This document shows positions 1 through 7,360 of a stretch of DNA of 8,065 nucleotides, in pieces. Under the pieces are notes generated by a model that worked only from the letters and a program-made list of their open reading frames with translations, made no database searches and was not told the DNA's origin. Within the stretch, counting starts at the first letter, position 1. Every line of letters begins with the position of its first letter. Location of the stretch: assembly GCA_934281565.1 (NCBI GenBank), contig CAKQXI010000110.1, forward strand, positions 1-8,065. The letters are read 5' to 3'. The DNA comes from an uncultured Prevotella sp. (GTDB taxonomy: Bacteria; Bacteroidota; Bacteroidia; Bacteroidales; Bacteroidaceae). The position numbers and the translations under genes were made by a program.

Positions 1-166
1 CGTTACCCAACATACCTATCATGTTGGCACTACCGCTGTCGGCGAATACATTTTTCCAGATGACTCCGATAGGAGCAGCCAAGTTCGTCACGAACGAAAT
101 CATGGCATACAAAAACATCATCGTGATAATGGCGATGATATTACCATTTTGTTTTTGGTTTTCCAT
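1..166 (-). CDS. MFS sugar transporter, N-terminal fragment (probable glucose/galactose or fucose-permease type)
   Basis: This is the first 55 codons of a gene read leftward out of the window. It begins with a short polar stretch (MENQKQNGN), then a hydrophobic first transmembrane helix at about residues 10-34 that includes AIITMMFLYAMISFVTNLAA, followed by PIGVIWKNVF and a GMLGN motif at the edge. The helix and the segment after it resemble the start of Bacteroidetes MFS symporters of the FucP/GluP group, which import hexoses with protons across the inner membrane. The start lies 45 nt downstream of the galM stop with no terminator between, so the two are probably co-transcribed. The neighbouring galM supports glucose or galactose as substrate, but that is inferred from context; the substrate-binding helices are outside the window. 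Confidence 0.8.
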   Translation of the reverse strand, partial: MENQKQNGNIIAIITMMFLYAMISFVTNLAAPIGVIWKNVFADSGSANMIGMLGN

Positions 167-211
167 TTTTACTTAATAGTTGTTATTTTTATTTTAATGT
201 TTTGGCTGTTG

Positions 212-1297
212 TTATTTCTCAACACCGAACTTGTAGATTGTCTTTTGTGTGTAGGTGTCTCCGGGTTTGAGCCTTACACTTGGGAAGTAAGAACGGTTTG
301 GTGAGTCTGGGAAGTGCTGTGCCTCGAAGCAAACGGCACTTCTACGTGGGAATGTGGCACCATGTTGTCCTGATATTCCCTCCAAGAAGTTGCCTGTATA
401 CATCTGGATACCCGGCTCTGTTGTATATACTTCCATTGTGCGTCCGCTGACAGGGTCTTTGATTTTAGCGGCAAAGCTCAATTCACCTTCTTCTTTCTTG
501 TTGAGTACGAAGCAATGGTCATAACCTGTGCCGTTCTTGATTTGTTCGTCATCGGCATTGATGTCCTGTCCGATAGGTTTTGTTTTGCGGAAATCAAAAG
601 GAGTGCCCTCTACTTTCAAGATTTCACCAGTAGGGATGGATTCGGGATCAATTGGGATAAAGAAGTCTGCGTTGACTTCGCATAACTGGTTCTCTACGGA
701 AGGTGTAGGGTTGCCAATGCCTTGGATAGAGAAAAATCCGTGGTTAGTCAAGTTGATGATAGTAAGTTTGTTGGTGGTAGCCTGATACTTGATGACCAAT
801 TCGTTGTCGTCTGTGAATGTGTAGGCTACCCATACGTTCAATTCGCCAGTGAAACCTTCTTCACCGTAAGGGCTTGTGTATTTCAAGACAACAGCATTCT
901 CATGAACTTGCATGGCATCCCATACATGGGCGTGGAAACCTGTAGGCCCACCATGAAGATGGTTTTTCCCATTATTGATAGCCAACTGATATTCCTTGCC
1001 ATTGAGAGTAAATTTACCTTCCTTGATACGGTTGCCATAGCGACCGATGAGTACGCTCAAGAATGGTTCTGGAGAGTTGATGACGTCTTGGATGTTGTCA
1101 TGTCCCTGAATGACATTGGCGTGCTTGCCGTCCTTGTCAGGAACCATGATAGCCACGATGGCACCACCATAATTGGTTATTGCTACTTCGTTACCTTGCT
1201 TGTTTCTTAAAATGAAAAGGTCTGTCTGCTTTCCATTGATGGTAGTCTGAAAATCCTTTCTTTTCAGACCACAAATATTTTCTGGTTCTGTATTCAT
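212..1297 (-). CDS. galM: Aldose 1-epimerase (galactose mutarotase)
   Basis: This 361-residue protein is a full-length aldose 1-epimerase, which interconverts the alpha and beta anomers of galactose and glucose so that the alpha form can enter the Leloir pathway. Family landmarks occur in order: GRYGNRI at 85-91, NHLHGG at 112-117 (first conserved His, 113), NLTNHGFF at 182-189 (catalytic His 186), GYDHCF at 258-263 (Asp 260) and CFEAQHFPDSPN at 323-334 (catalytic base Glu 325). No key residue is missing. There is no signal peptide or lipobox, so it should be cytoplasmic, unlike some longer lipoprotein-type Bacteroidetes mutarotases. The start is the first ATG after a well-formed promoter, leaving a leader of about 42 nt. 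The transporter gene 45 nt downstream suggests a sugar-uptake unit. Confidence 0.95.
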   Translation of the reverse strand: MNTEPENICGLKRKDFQTTINGKQTDLFILRNKQGNEVAITNYGGAIVAIMVPDKDGKHANVIQGHDNIQDVINSPEPFLSVLIGRYGNRIKEGKFTLNGKEYQLAINNGKNHLHGGPTGFHAHVWDAMQVHENAVVLKYTSPYGEEGFTGELNVWVAYTFTDDNELVIKYQATTNKLTIINLTNHGFFSIQGIGNPTPSVENQLCEVNADFFIPIDPESIPTGEILKVEGTPFDFRKTKPIGQDINADDEQIKNGTGYDHCFVLNKKEEGELSFAAKIKDPVSGRTMEVYTTEPGIQMYTGNFLEGISGQHGATFPRRSAVCFEAQHFPDSPNRSYFPSVRLKPGDTYTQKTIYKFGVEK

Positions 1298-1309
1298 AAT
1301 ATGTCTATA

Positions 1310-1361
1310 TTTTTTAGTTACTTTGCCGTTTTAAAGTTATATCTGCAAAGTAACTAAAAAA
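1310..1361. repeat. Perfect 17-nt inverted repeat over the galM promoter and leader
   Basis: The arm TTTTTTAGTTACTTTGC at 1310-1326 is repeated exactly in reverse complement at 1345-1361, with an 18-nt spacer. The right arm contains the galM -7 box, while the left arm lies in the galM leader, downstream of the predicted start site near 1340. A transcript from this promoter would therefore not contain both arms, which favours a DNA-level role such as an operator. Read-through from folC would carry both arms and could fold. On either strand the T-run comes before the stem rather than after it, so it is not a standard intrinsic terminator. The rest of the folC-galM gap (1362-1418) is AT-rich and otherwise plain. 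Confidence 0.8.
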
Positions 1362-1377
1362 AACTGAATACAACAAA
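1346..1377 (-). promoter_or_regulatory. Promoter of galM (Bacteroidetes -33/-7 type)
   Basis: On the minus strand TTTG (1377-1374) is followed after exactly 20 nt by TTACTTTG (1353-1346). This is one base off the Bacteroidetes -7 consensus TAnnTTTG, with correct -33 spacing. Transcription should begin near 1340, giving a leader of about 42 nt. It shows that galM can be expressed independently of the upstream folC operon. The -7 box lies in one arm of a 17-nt inverted repeat. Confidence 0.65.
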
Positions 1378-1418
1378 TTTTTTACCAACTTTATTGGTTT
1401 AAAAAAACAAAAAATCTT

Positions 1419-2735
1419 TTAAGATAATAAATCCGCCACGATGTAACTGGAGCCGCCTACGAAGATGAAGTCATCCTTTGAGGCTTCACTCAGAGCATGG
1501 TTAAATGCTTCTTTTACAGTAGAATAACTGTTACCTGTCAGTCTCTTTTTTGCTCCTTTTTTGGCGATATTTTCAACTTTGATGGCTCTTTTGGTTGTGG
1601 CTTGTGTCCAATAGTAGATGGCATCCTTAGGAAGCATTTCCATCACAGTATCGATGTCTTTGTCGTCTACCATTCCAAAAACGATGCGAAGTTGCTTGCA
1701 GGGTTGTGACTTGATTTGAGGTGCTAAATATTGCCATCCACCCACGTTGTGCCCTGTGTCGCAGATGACGAGAGGATGCTCTTGCAATTTCTGCCATCTG
1801 CCCATCAAACCTGTTAGTTTGCTTACTTGCTGGATGCCTTTGACGATAGATTCTTTCTTCTTGATGATACCCATGTTCATCAATAGTGAGACGGCGTTTA
1901 ATACCGTGTTCATGTTCTTGGCTTGGTAGTCACCCTGTAACTCTCCTTTCAATATGCCCCAGTTTCGGGTCTCGTATATCCTGCCTTGGGTCAAGTTGCT
2001 CTCATGAGCCTTGTTGTCTATGTCAAACCATTCTTTCGAGGATATGATTTCTTGGTGTCCTGGGTCTTGGGCGAATATGATAGGAGCGTGTTTTTCCTCT
2101 GCTTTCTGCAGGAATACAGTACGTGTCTCTGGAATGTCCTCCCCGATAATGACAGGAACGCCATTCTTGATGATGCCAGCTTTCTCACCAGCGATTTCTG
2201 CCAAGGTGTTGCCCAAGAACTGGGTATGGTCTTTGCTGATGTTGGTGATGATGGATAGGATGGGAGTGATGATGTTGGTGCAGTCCAGACGGCCACCTAA
2301 CCCTACTTCTATGACTGCGATGTCTACCTTTTGTTCTGCAAAGTATTTGAATGCCAAGGCGGTGGTCAGCTCGAAGAACGACGGATGAAGTGGCTCGAAG
2401 AAATTACGCTCCTGTTCCACGAAGTTAACGACATATTGTTCTGGGATGCACTCGCCGTTGACACGGATACGCTCACGAAAATCAACGAGGTGGGGAGAGG
2501 TATATAGACCTACCTTGTATCCTTCTTCTTGCAAGATAGCCGCCAAAGTGTGAGAACACGAGCCTTTTCCATTGGTGCCTGCCACATGGATTGTCTTGAA
2601 ACAACGATGAGGATGACCGAAATGATCATCTAACGTTTCTGATGTTTGCAGCCCTGGCTTGTAGGCTGATGCTCCCACTCTCTCGAATACGGGTGTACTA
2701 TTAAAAAGATATTCTATAGTTTCCTGATAGTTCAT
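1419..2735 (-). CDS. folC: Bifunctional folylpolyglutamate synthase / dihydrofolate synthase
   Basis: This 438-residue Mur-ligase-family protein adds glutamate to dihydropteroate and/or folates using ATP, in the cytoplasm. Visible motifs in order are the P-loop GTNGKGS (53-59), TSPHL (79-83), FFELTTALAF (120-129), EVGLGGRLDCTN (143-154), ITNISKDH (163-170), GEKAGIIK (183-190), MGRWQ (311-315) and DTGHN (326-330), the last opening the C-terminal glutamate ligase domain. Length and order fit FolC. The sequence does not show whether it has both activities or only one. Its ATG lies 8 nt after the dnaJ stop, so translation is probably coupled to the chaperone genes. No Shine-Dalgarno sequence or terminator is evident. 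Confidence 0.93.
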   Translation of the reverse strand: MNYQETIEYLFNSTPVFERVGASAYKPGLQTSETLDDHFGHPHRCFKTIHVAGTNGKGSCSHTLAAILQEEGYKVGLYTSPHLVDFRERIRVNGECIPEQYVVNFVEQERNFFEPLHPSFFELTTALAFKYFAEQKVDIAVIEVGLGGRLDCTNIITPILSIITNISKDHTQFLGNTLAEIAGEKAGIIKNGVPVIIGEDIPETRTVFLQKAEEKHAPIIFAQDPGHQEIISSKEWFDIDNKAHESNLTQGRIYETRNWGILKGELQGDYQAKNMNTVLNAVSLLMNMGIIKKKESIVKGIQQVSKLTGLMGRWQKLQEHPLVICDTGHNVGGWQYLAPQIKSQPCKQLRIVFGMVDDKDIDTVMEMLPKDAIYYWTQATTKRAIKVENIAKKGAKKRLTGNSYSTVKEAFNHALSEASKDDFIFVGGSSYIVADLLS

Positions 2736-2743
2736 GATGCTTG

Positions 2744-3898
2744 TTACTTAAACAAGTTCTTGAAACTCTCAAAAAGCGACTTCTTGGTGGCACTGTCTGC
2801 CTTGAAGTTCTCACGTTCATTAAATTTCAGAACCAGTTCTTTTTCTTCCTTGGTAAGGGTCTTTGGAACGAAGACGGTTGCATTGACGATGATGTCACCC
2901 TTGCCGTAGCCATATCCCGACACGGCAGGAAGACCTTTCCCACGAAGTCGAATCTGCTTGCCTGGCTGTGTGCCCGGCTCTATCTTGATGGTTGTCTTTC
3001 CGTCAATGGTAGGAATTTCTACCTCGCCACCGAGAGTAGCGGTGGTGAAGTCAAGGACGAGATTATAATAAAGGTCTTTGCCGTTGCGCTCGAATATATC
3101 GCTCTTTTCCTCTGCGATGAGCACCTGGATGTCTCCATTCACACCATTGTGCTTGCCAGCGTTGCCTTTGCCTCGTACCGTTACGCACATTCCTTTTTCC
3201 ACACCTGCAGGGATGGTGATTTCTACTACTTCCTCACCTTTCACGATGCCATCACCACCACAGTGCTTGCACTTGTTCTTGATGATAGTGCCCTCTCCAT
3301 GACAGGTAGGACAGGCATCTTGTGTCTGCATGATGCCAAACATAGAGCGCACTGTTCTCATCGTTACACCGCTACCATGGCAAGTAGGACAAGTCTCTGG
3401 CTTGGCGCCTCCCTCGCAACCAGTGCCGTGACAGGCTTCACAAGTTACATCTTTATGTATCTTGAATTTCTTGGTTACGCCTGTGGCTATCTCTTGTAGG
3501 GTCAGCTTTACCTTTACTCTTAGGTCACTGCCTTGGTATTGGCGAGCTTGTGCGCCACCAAATCCGCTGAAACCTCCAAATCCACCACTATGGCCTCCGA
3601 AGATGTCGCCAAACATAGAGAATATATCGTCCATGTTCATGCTGGCACCACCGCCGAAACCTCCGAATCCACCTTGTGGACCATTGAAACCAAACTGGTC
3701 ATATTGCTGACGCTTCTGTGGGTCACGGAGCACATCGTATGCCTCGGCAGCTTCCTTGAATTTTTCTTCAGCTTCCTTGTTGCCGGGGTTACGGTCTGGG
3801 TGATATTTGATGGCAATCTTGCGATATGCCTTCTTGATTTCGTCATCGGATGCCGACTTGCTGATGCCAAGCACCTCGTAATAGTCTCTTTTAGCCAT
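2744..3898 (-). CDS. dnaJ: Chaperone protein DnaJ (class I J-protein)
   Basis: This 384-residue protein is the Hsp40 co-chaperone that delivers unfolded substrates to DnaK and stimulates its ATPase. It has the full class I layout. The J domain occupies residues 1-70 with HPD at 33-35. A Gly/Phe-rich linker follows at about 72-117, containing the MDDIFSMFGDIFGG segment. Four zinc-binding CxxCxGxG repeats begin at Cys 153, 170, 196 and 210. The C-terminal substrate-binding domains extend from about 220 to the end and include the GDIQVLI and KGDIIVNATV strands. Nothing is missing. It lies 23 nt after grpE and 8 nt before folC on the same strand, which implies one transcript. DnaK is not in the window. 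Confidence 0.97.
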   Translation of the reverse strand: MAKRDYYEVLGISKSASDDEIKKAYRKIAIKYHPDRNPGNKEAEEKFKEAAEAYDVLRDPQKRQQYDQFGFNGPQGGFGGFGGGASMNMDDIFSMFGDIFGGHSGGFGGFSGFGGAQARQYQGSDLRVKVKLTLQEIATGVTKKFKIHKDVTCEACHGTGCEGGAKPETCPTCHGSGVTMRTVRSMFGIMQTQDACPTCHGEGTIIKNKCKHCGGDGIVKGEEVVEITIPAGVEKGMCVTVRGKGNAGKHNGVNGDIQVLIAEEKSDIFERNGKDLYYNLVLDFTTATLGGEVEIPTIDGKTTIKIEPGTQPGKQIRLRGKGLPAVSGYGYGKGDIIVNATVFVPKTLTKEEKELVLKFNERENFKADSATKKSLFESFKNLFK

Positions 3899-3921
3899 TG
3901 CTAATTGTTAATTATTTGTTA

Positions 3922-4530
3922 TTATTGTCCTACGGCTACCTTGGCGTGGCGTATCACCTTGTCGTTCAAGGTATAGCCTGTCTGTACGCAGTCGATTACC
4001 TTACCTTTCTTGTCGTCTCCCATGTTTGGCACCATGGCGATAGCCTCATGGTAGTCTACATCGAAGTCCTTGCCGTCTGTCTCGATTTTCTTTACGCCCA
4101 AGGTTTCGAGAGCCTTGGTAAACTTGTTGAAAATCATGTTGATGCCTTCCTTGATGACCTTTGGGTCTTCACTCTTGTCGGCGATGGCACGCTCGAAGTC
4201 ATCAAGTACTGGTAGGATGGCTGCGATGGTTTTCTCGCCTCCGTTCAAGATAAGCTCTGCTTTCTCTTTCAAGGTACGTTTGCGGTAGTTCTCAAACTCT
4301 GCTGTCTTGTAGAGCAACTGCTTTTTCAGTTCCTCCACTTCCTGCTGTGCTTGTGTTAGAGGGTCTACCTCTGCCTTTTTGTCTGGTTCTTCTTGTTTGT
4401 CAGACTCCTTGTCAGCTTCCTCTGCCTTGTTGTCAGTAGAGCTTTGTTCCTTGTTGTCTTGAACCTGCTCGTTCTGAGCCTGCTCATTGACGTCTCCGTC
4501 TTCTATGTTTATTTTCTTTTCCGTAGTCAT
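3922..4530 (-). CDS. grpE: Nucleotide exchange factor GrpE
   Basis: This 202-residue protein releases ADP from DnaK and so resets the chaperone cycle. The first 55 or so residues are highly charged, low-complexity sequence rich in Glu, Asp, Lys, Asn and Gln, and are probably disordered. A coiled coil follows (QEVEELKKQLLYKTAEFENYRKR), which includes the conserved AEFENYRKR signature. Next come the four-helix-bundle region with LPVLDDFERAI and the C-terminal beta-domain with HEAIAMVP and GYTLNDKVIRHAKVAV. All are typical of GrpE. It is the first gene of a likely grpE-dnaJ-folC operon. The gap upstream contains the terminator of the ABC-F gene, so grpE needs its own promoter, but no clear -33/-7 pair could be found there. 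A heat-shock-type element could be present unrecognised. Confidence 0.95.
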   Translation of the reverse strand: MTTEKKINIEDGDVNEQAQNEQVQDNKEQSSTDNKAEEADKESDKQEEPDKKAEVDPLTQAQQEVEELKKQLLYKTAEFENYRKRTLKEKAELILNGGEKTIAAILPVLDDFERAIADKSEDPKVIKEGINMIFNKFTKALETLGVKKIETDGKDFDVDYHEAIAMVPNMGDDKKGKVIDCVQTGYTLNDKVIRHAKVAVGQ

Positions 4531-4567
4531 ATTTCTTATTTCTTATTATTTTAAAATGAGAAATGGC

Positions 4568-4607
4568 AAAAAGTATGCCAACCTTTTTGTAGAAAGGCTG
4601 GCATGCT
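4568..4607 (-). terminator. Intrinsic terminator of the ABC-F gene
   Basis: On the minus strand a 15-position stem runs from 4607-4593 and pairs with 4586-4572, with one G-U pair and one mismatch, around a 6-nt loop (4592-4587). A run of five T residues starts at 4572. It lies 31 nt past the ABC-F stop codon and separates that gene from grpE. On the plus strand the T-run is only three bases, so it is mainly a leftward terminator. Confidence 0.8.
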
Positions 4608-4637
4608 TTGGTTATATATAGGTGTTATACCATATTA

Positions 4638-6257
4638 TTATTGGGCACCATACATCTTGGCTTTCTGTTCCTTGATGGCTTCGTCGTAGATGTATTCGTC
4701 GTATGACATCAACTTGTCAATGGTGCCAGATGGTGTCAACTCGATGATACGGTTTGCCACTGTCTGGATGAACTCGTGGTCATGGCTGGCAAAGAGGATA
4801 TTGCCCTTGAAACCTACCAGGTTGTTGTTGAATGCCTGGATGCTCTCAAGGTCGAGGTGGTTGGTTGGAGTGTCAAGGATGAGGCAGTTGGCGTTCTGCA
4901 GTTGCATACGGGCAATCATACATCTCATCTTTTCACCTCCTGAAAGCACGTTCACTTTCTTTAGTACTTCCTCTCCACTGAAAAGCATACGGCCGAGGTA
5001 GCCTTTCATGGCAACTTCATTGCCTGGTCCATATTGGCTCAACCAGTCTACAAGGTTGAGGTCGCTCTGGAAGAAATCAGTGTTGTCGAGTGGGAGATAA
5101 GCGGTTGTGATGGTTACGCCCCATTTATAGTCACCAGCATCAGCCTTGCGGTTGCCGTTGATGATCTCGAAAAGAGCTGTCATCGCTTTTGGGTTATGGG
5201 AGAGGAATACTACCTTCTCGCCCTTCTCAATGTTGAAGTTTACATTGTCAAAGAGCACTGTTCCGTCCTCGTCTGTAGCTCTCAAACCCTCTACCTCAAG
5301 GATTTGGTTGCCTGGCTCACGGTCCATCTGGAAGATGATACCTGGATATTTGCGGCTGGATGGGCGGATTTCTTCTACGTTCAGTTTCTCCAACATTTTC
5401 TTGCGTGATGTGGTCTGCTTGCTCTTGGCTACATTGGCGGAGAAGCGGCGGATGAATTCTTCCAGTTGCTTCTTTTTCTCCTCGGCTTTCATCTTTTGGT
5501 TCTGTGCCTGACGGAGAGCCAATTGGGAACTCTCGTACCAGAATGAATAGTTACCAGCGAACATAGTTACCTTGCCAAAGTCGATGTCTACGGTTTGTGT
5601 GCTGACGGCATCAAGGAAGTGACGGTCGTGGGATACGACCAAGACGGTTTGCTCCACGTTGCTCAGATATTCCTCCAGCCATTCTACGGTGTCGAGGTCA
5701 AGGTCATTGGTAGGCTCGTCAAGGAGCAAGTTGTCTGGGTTCCCAAAGAGTGCCTTGGCCAACATGACACGTACTTTCTCCGTATTGGAAAGCTCGCTCA
5801 TTTGCTTGTCGTGTAAATCCTCCTTGATACCCAAGTTCTGGAGGAGTTGGGCGGCGTTGCTTTCTGCTTCCCATCCGTTCATTTCGGCAAACTTCAATTC
5901 CAAGTCGGCAGCACGGTTTCCGTCTTCCTCCGTCATTTCTGCTTTGGCATAAAGACGCTCGCGCTCTTTCATGTTCTCCCACAGAGGTTGGTGTCCCATG
6001 AGGACAGTATCCATTACACGGAATTCGTCATATTTGAAGTGGTCCTGTTCCAAGATGGAAAGGCGCTCGCCGGGACCAAGCTCTACGCTTCCCTTGTTTG
6101 GCTCCAGTTCTCCGCTGATAGCCTTGAGCAAAGTTGATTTACCAGCGCCGTTGGCACCGATAACTCCATAGATATTTCCATGGGTGAACTTAAGGTTCAC
6201 ATCCTTGTAAAGTACTCTTTTTCCGAATTGAATTGCAAGATTTGTAACTGTGATCAT
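4638..6257 (-). CDS. ABC-F family ATPase, YbiT-like, with one degenerate nucleotide site
   Basis: This 539-residue protein has two ABC domains joined by a charged linker (about 240-320) and no membrane segment. That is the layout of ABC-F translation factors, which bind the ribosomal E site. The overall sequence most resembles YbiT. NBD1 has Walker A GANGAGKST (34-42), a Q-loop (71), Walker B with catalytic Glu LLLDEPTN (Glu 181) and the H-loop His 210, but its signature reads LSNTE (156-160) instead of LSGGQ. NBD2 has an intact LSGGE (438-442) and His 492. However, its Walker A reads SHNPKAMTA (353-361), with Met 359 in place of lysine, and Walker B reads LDTPTNHLD, with Thr 463 in place of the catalytic Glu. 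Only one composite ATP site, NBD1 Walker A with the NBD2 signature, therefore looks competent. It has its own promoter and terminator and appears monocistronic. A role in ribosome rescue or regulation is inferred; nothing shows antibiotic resistance. Confidence 0.93.
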   Translation of the reverse strand: MITVTNLAIQFGKRVLYKDVNLKFTHGNIYGVIGANGAGKSTLLKAISGELEPNKGSVELGPGERLSILEQDHFKYDEFRVMDTVLMGHQPLWENMKERERLYAKAEMTEEDGNRAADLELKFAEMNGWEAESNAAQLLQNLGIKEDLHDKQMSELSNTEKVRVMLAKALFGNPDNLLLDEPTNDLDLDTVEWLEEYLSNVEQTVLVVSHDRHFLDAVSTQTVDIDFGKVTMFAGNYSFWYESSQLALRQAQNQKMKAEEKKKQLEEFIRRFSANVAKSKQTTSRKKMLEKLNVEEIRPSSRKYPGIIFQMDREPGNQILEVEGLRATDEDGTVLFDNVNFNIEKGEKVVFLSHNPKAMTALFEIINGNRKADAGDYKWGVTITTAYLPLDNTDFFQSDLNLVDWLSQYGPGNEVAMKGYLGRMLFSGEEVLKKVNVLSGGEKMRCMIARMQLQNANCLILDTPTNHLDLESIQAFNNNLVGFKGNILFASHDHEFIQTVANRIIELTPSGTIDKLMSYDEYIYDEAIKEQKAKMYGAQ

Positions 6258-6294
6258 TATTATGTATTACATTAATTTATTTCATTTTAGGCTG

Positions 6295-6326
6295 CAAAGT
6301 TACGAATAATATTTGTGAATTCCAAA
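6295..6326 (-). promoter_or_regulatory. Promoter of the ABC-F gene
   Basis: On the minus strand TTTG (6326-6323) is followed after exactly 20 nt by TAACTTTG (6302-6295), a full match to TAnnTTTG. The start site should fall near 6290, leaving a leader of about 32 nt before the ATG at 6257. No Shine-Dalgarno sequence is visible in the leader. Confidence 0.8.
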
Positions 6327-6372
6327 TTTCAAGAAAAAAAGAAGAGGTTATTGCGTTAAAACTGGCTATATG

Positions 6373-6404
6373 TTTGGTTGTTAGGGCAAAAATCCGTAAT
6401 TTTG
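6373..6404 (+). promoter_or_regulatory. Promoter of the pseudouridine synthase gene
   Basis: TTTG (6373-6376) is followed after exactly 20 nt by TAATTTTG (6397-6404), a full match to the Bacteroidetes -7 box. Only 10 nt separate this box from the ATG at 6415, so the transcript would be almost leaderless. A second -7-like TATGTTTG overlaps the -33 box (6369-6376), but it has no TTTG at the right distance upstream, so it is a weaker candidate. Confidence 0.7.
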
Positions 6405-6414
6405 TCCCCTAATT

Positions 6415-7317
6415 ATGAAACCAAACAATAATTCTTATAACCAGCAGCATGAGTACGACCATTATACCGTCGGGAAACCAGCTCCGTTGTTGGAATGGCT
6501 GCTTGCCAATATAAAGGGTGGAAGCAAGACCAAGATTAAGCAAACACTTCAAGGACGAGGCATCAAGGTAGATGGCAAGACCATCACCCAGTTTGACTAT
6601 GCCCTGCGACCGGGGATGAAAGTATCCGTCAGCAAATCGAAGAAAAACGATACTTTCAAGAGCAAGTATGTCAAGATAGTCTATGAAGACAAGTATCTGG
6701 TGGTAGTAGAGAAGAATGTAGGGATATTGAGTATGGCGGCAGGGCATTCCACGCTCAATGTCAAGACCGTCTTAGATGATTATTTCCATAAGAGCAGGCA
6801 GAACTGTCAGGCTCATGTGGTGCATCGCTTGGACCGAGATACAAGTGGCCTTATGATTTATGCCAAGGATAAGCAAACGGAGTTGGCTTTGGAACGAGAA
6901 TGGCATAAGACGGTGTACGACCGCCGATATGTGGCAGTGGTCTCTGGAGAGATGGAAGAAGACGAGGGAACTGTTGCAAACTGGCTCAAGGACAACAAGG
7001 CATATATCACTTATAGCAGTCCTGTTGACAATGGAGGCAAGTATGCCGTCACCCATTTTCATACCCTTGACAGAACCACGGAGCATTCTTTGGTGGAGTT
7101 CCGCTTGGAGACAGGTCGCAAGAACCAGATTCGTGTGCATACAGCTGACATGGGGCATCCAGTATGCGGTGACATCAAGTATGGCAATGGCGACGACCCT
7201 TGCCATCGCCTCTGTCTCCATGCTTATGTGCTTTGCTTCTATCATCCGGTGACCCATCGCCCCATGGAGTTTGAGACCCCGATACCGGCGGAGTTCCGTC
7301 ATGTATTCAAAAGATAG
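6415..7317 (+). CDS. RluA-family rRNA/tRNA pseudouridine synthase
   Basis: This 300-residue enzyme isomerises specific uridines in structured RNA to pseudouridine. An N-terminal S4-like RNA-binding segment (about 19-72, with KTKIKQTLQGRGIKVDGK) precedes the catalytic domain. That domain has HRLDRDTSG at 137-145, with Asp 140 as the nucleophile, then ETGRKNQIRVH (232-242), GHPVCGDIKYG (247-257) and LHA (268-270). These are the hallmark motifs of the RluA/C/D group. Which uridine is modified (23S rRNA or tRNA) cannot be told from this sequence. The ATG at 6415 is the only in-frame ATG before the S4 segment. Its position 10 nt after the -7 box suggests a very short leader. A small membrane-protein gene follows after 43 nt and probably shares the transcript. 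Confidence 0.93.
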   Translation: MKPNNNSYNQQHEYDHYTVGKPAPLLEWLLANIKGGSKTKIKQTLQGRGIKVDGKTITQFDYALRPGMKVSVSKSKKNDTFKSKYVKIVYEDKYLVVVEKNVGILSMAAGHSTLNVKTVLDDYFHKSRQNCQAHVVHRLDRDTSGLMIYAKDKQTELALEREWHKTVYDRRYVAVVSGEMEEDEGTVANWLKDNKAYITYSSPVDNGGKYAVTHFHTLDRTTEHSLVEFRLETGRKNQIRVHTADMGHPVCGDIKYGNGDDPCHRLCLHAYVLCFYHPVTHRPMEFETPIPAEFRHVFKR

Positions 7318-7360
7318 AATGTGTATTCAGTATTATAAATAAAAGATAAGACGATAAGAA

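Noticed and set aside
722..1210. Open frame on the plus strand (162 codons) within galM
   Set aside because: It is antisense to a complete aldose epimerase and has no domain, promoter or neighbouring gene on that strand.
1310..1361. Intrinsic terminator of folC
   Set aside because: The stem is AT-rich and on the minus strand it is preceded by T residues and followed by A residues, the wrong order for intrinsic termination.
2741..3499. Long open frame on the plus strand (252 codons) opposite dnaJ
   Set aside because: It is fully antisense to a dnaJ gene with every family motif, has no promoter or recognisable domain, and reads as low-complexity shadow sequence.
4531..4580. grpE promoter using TACTTTTTG near 4567-4575
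   Set aside because: The box has one base too many between TA and TTTG, no TTTG lies at the right distance upstream, and it sits inside the terminator stem and T-run of the previous gene.
6772..7302. Open frame on the minus strand (176 codons) opposite the pseudouridine synthase
   Set aside because: It is the antisense shadow of a clear RluA-type catalytic domain and has no recognisable motif.
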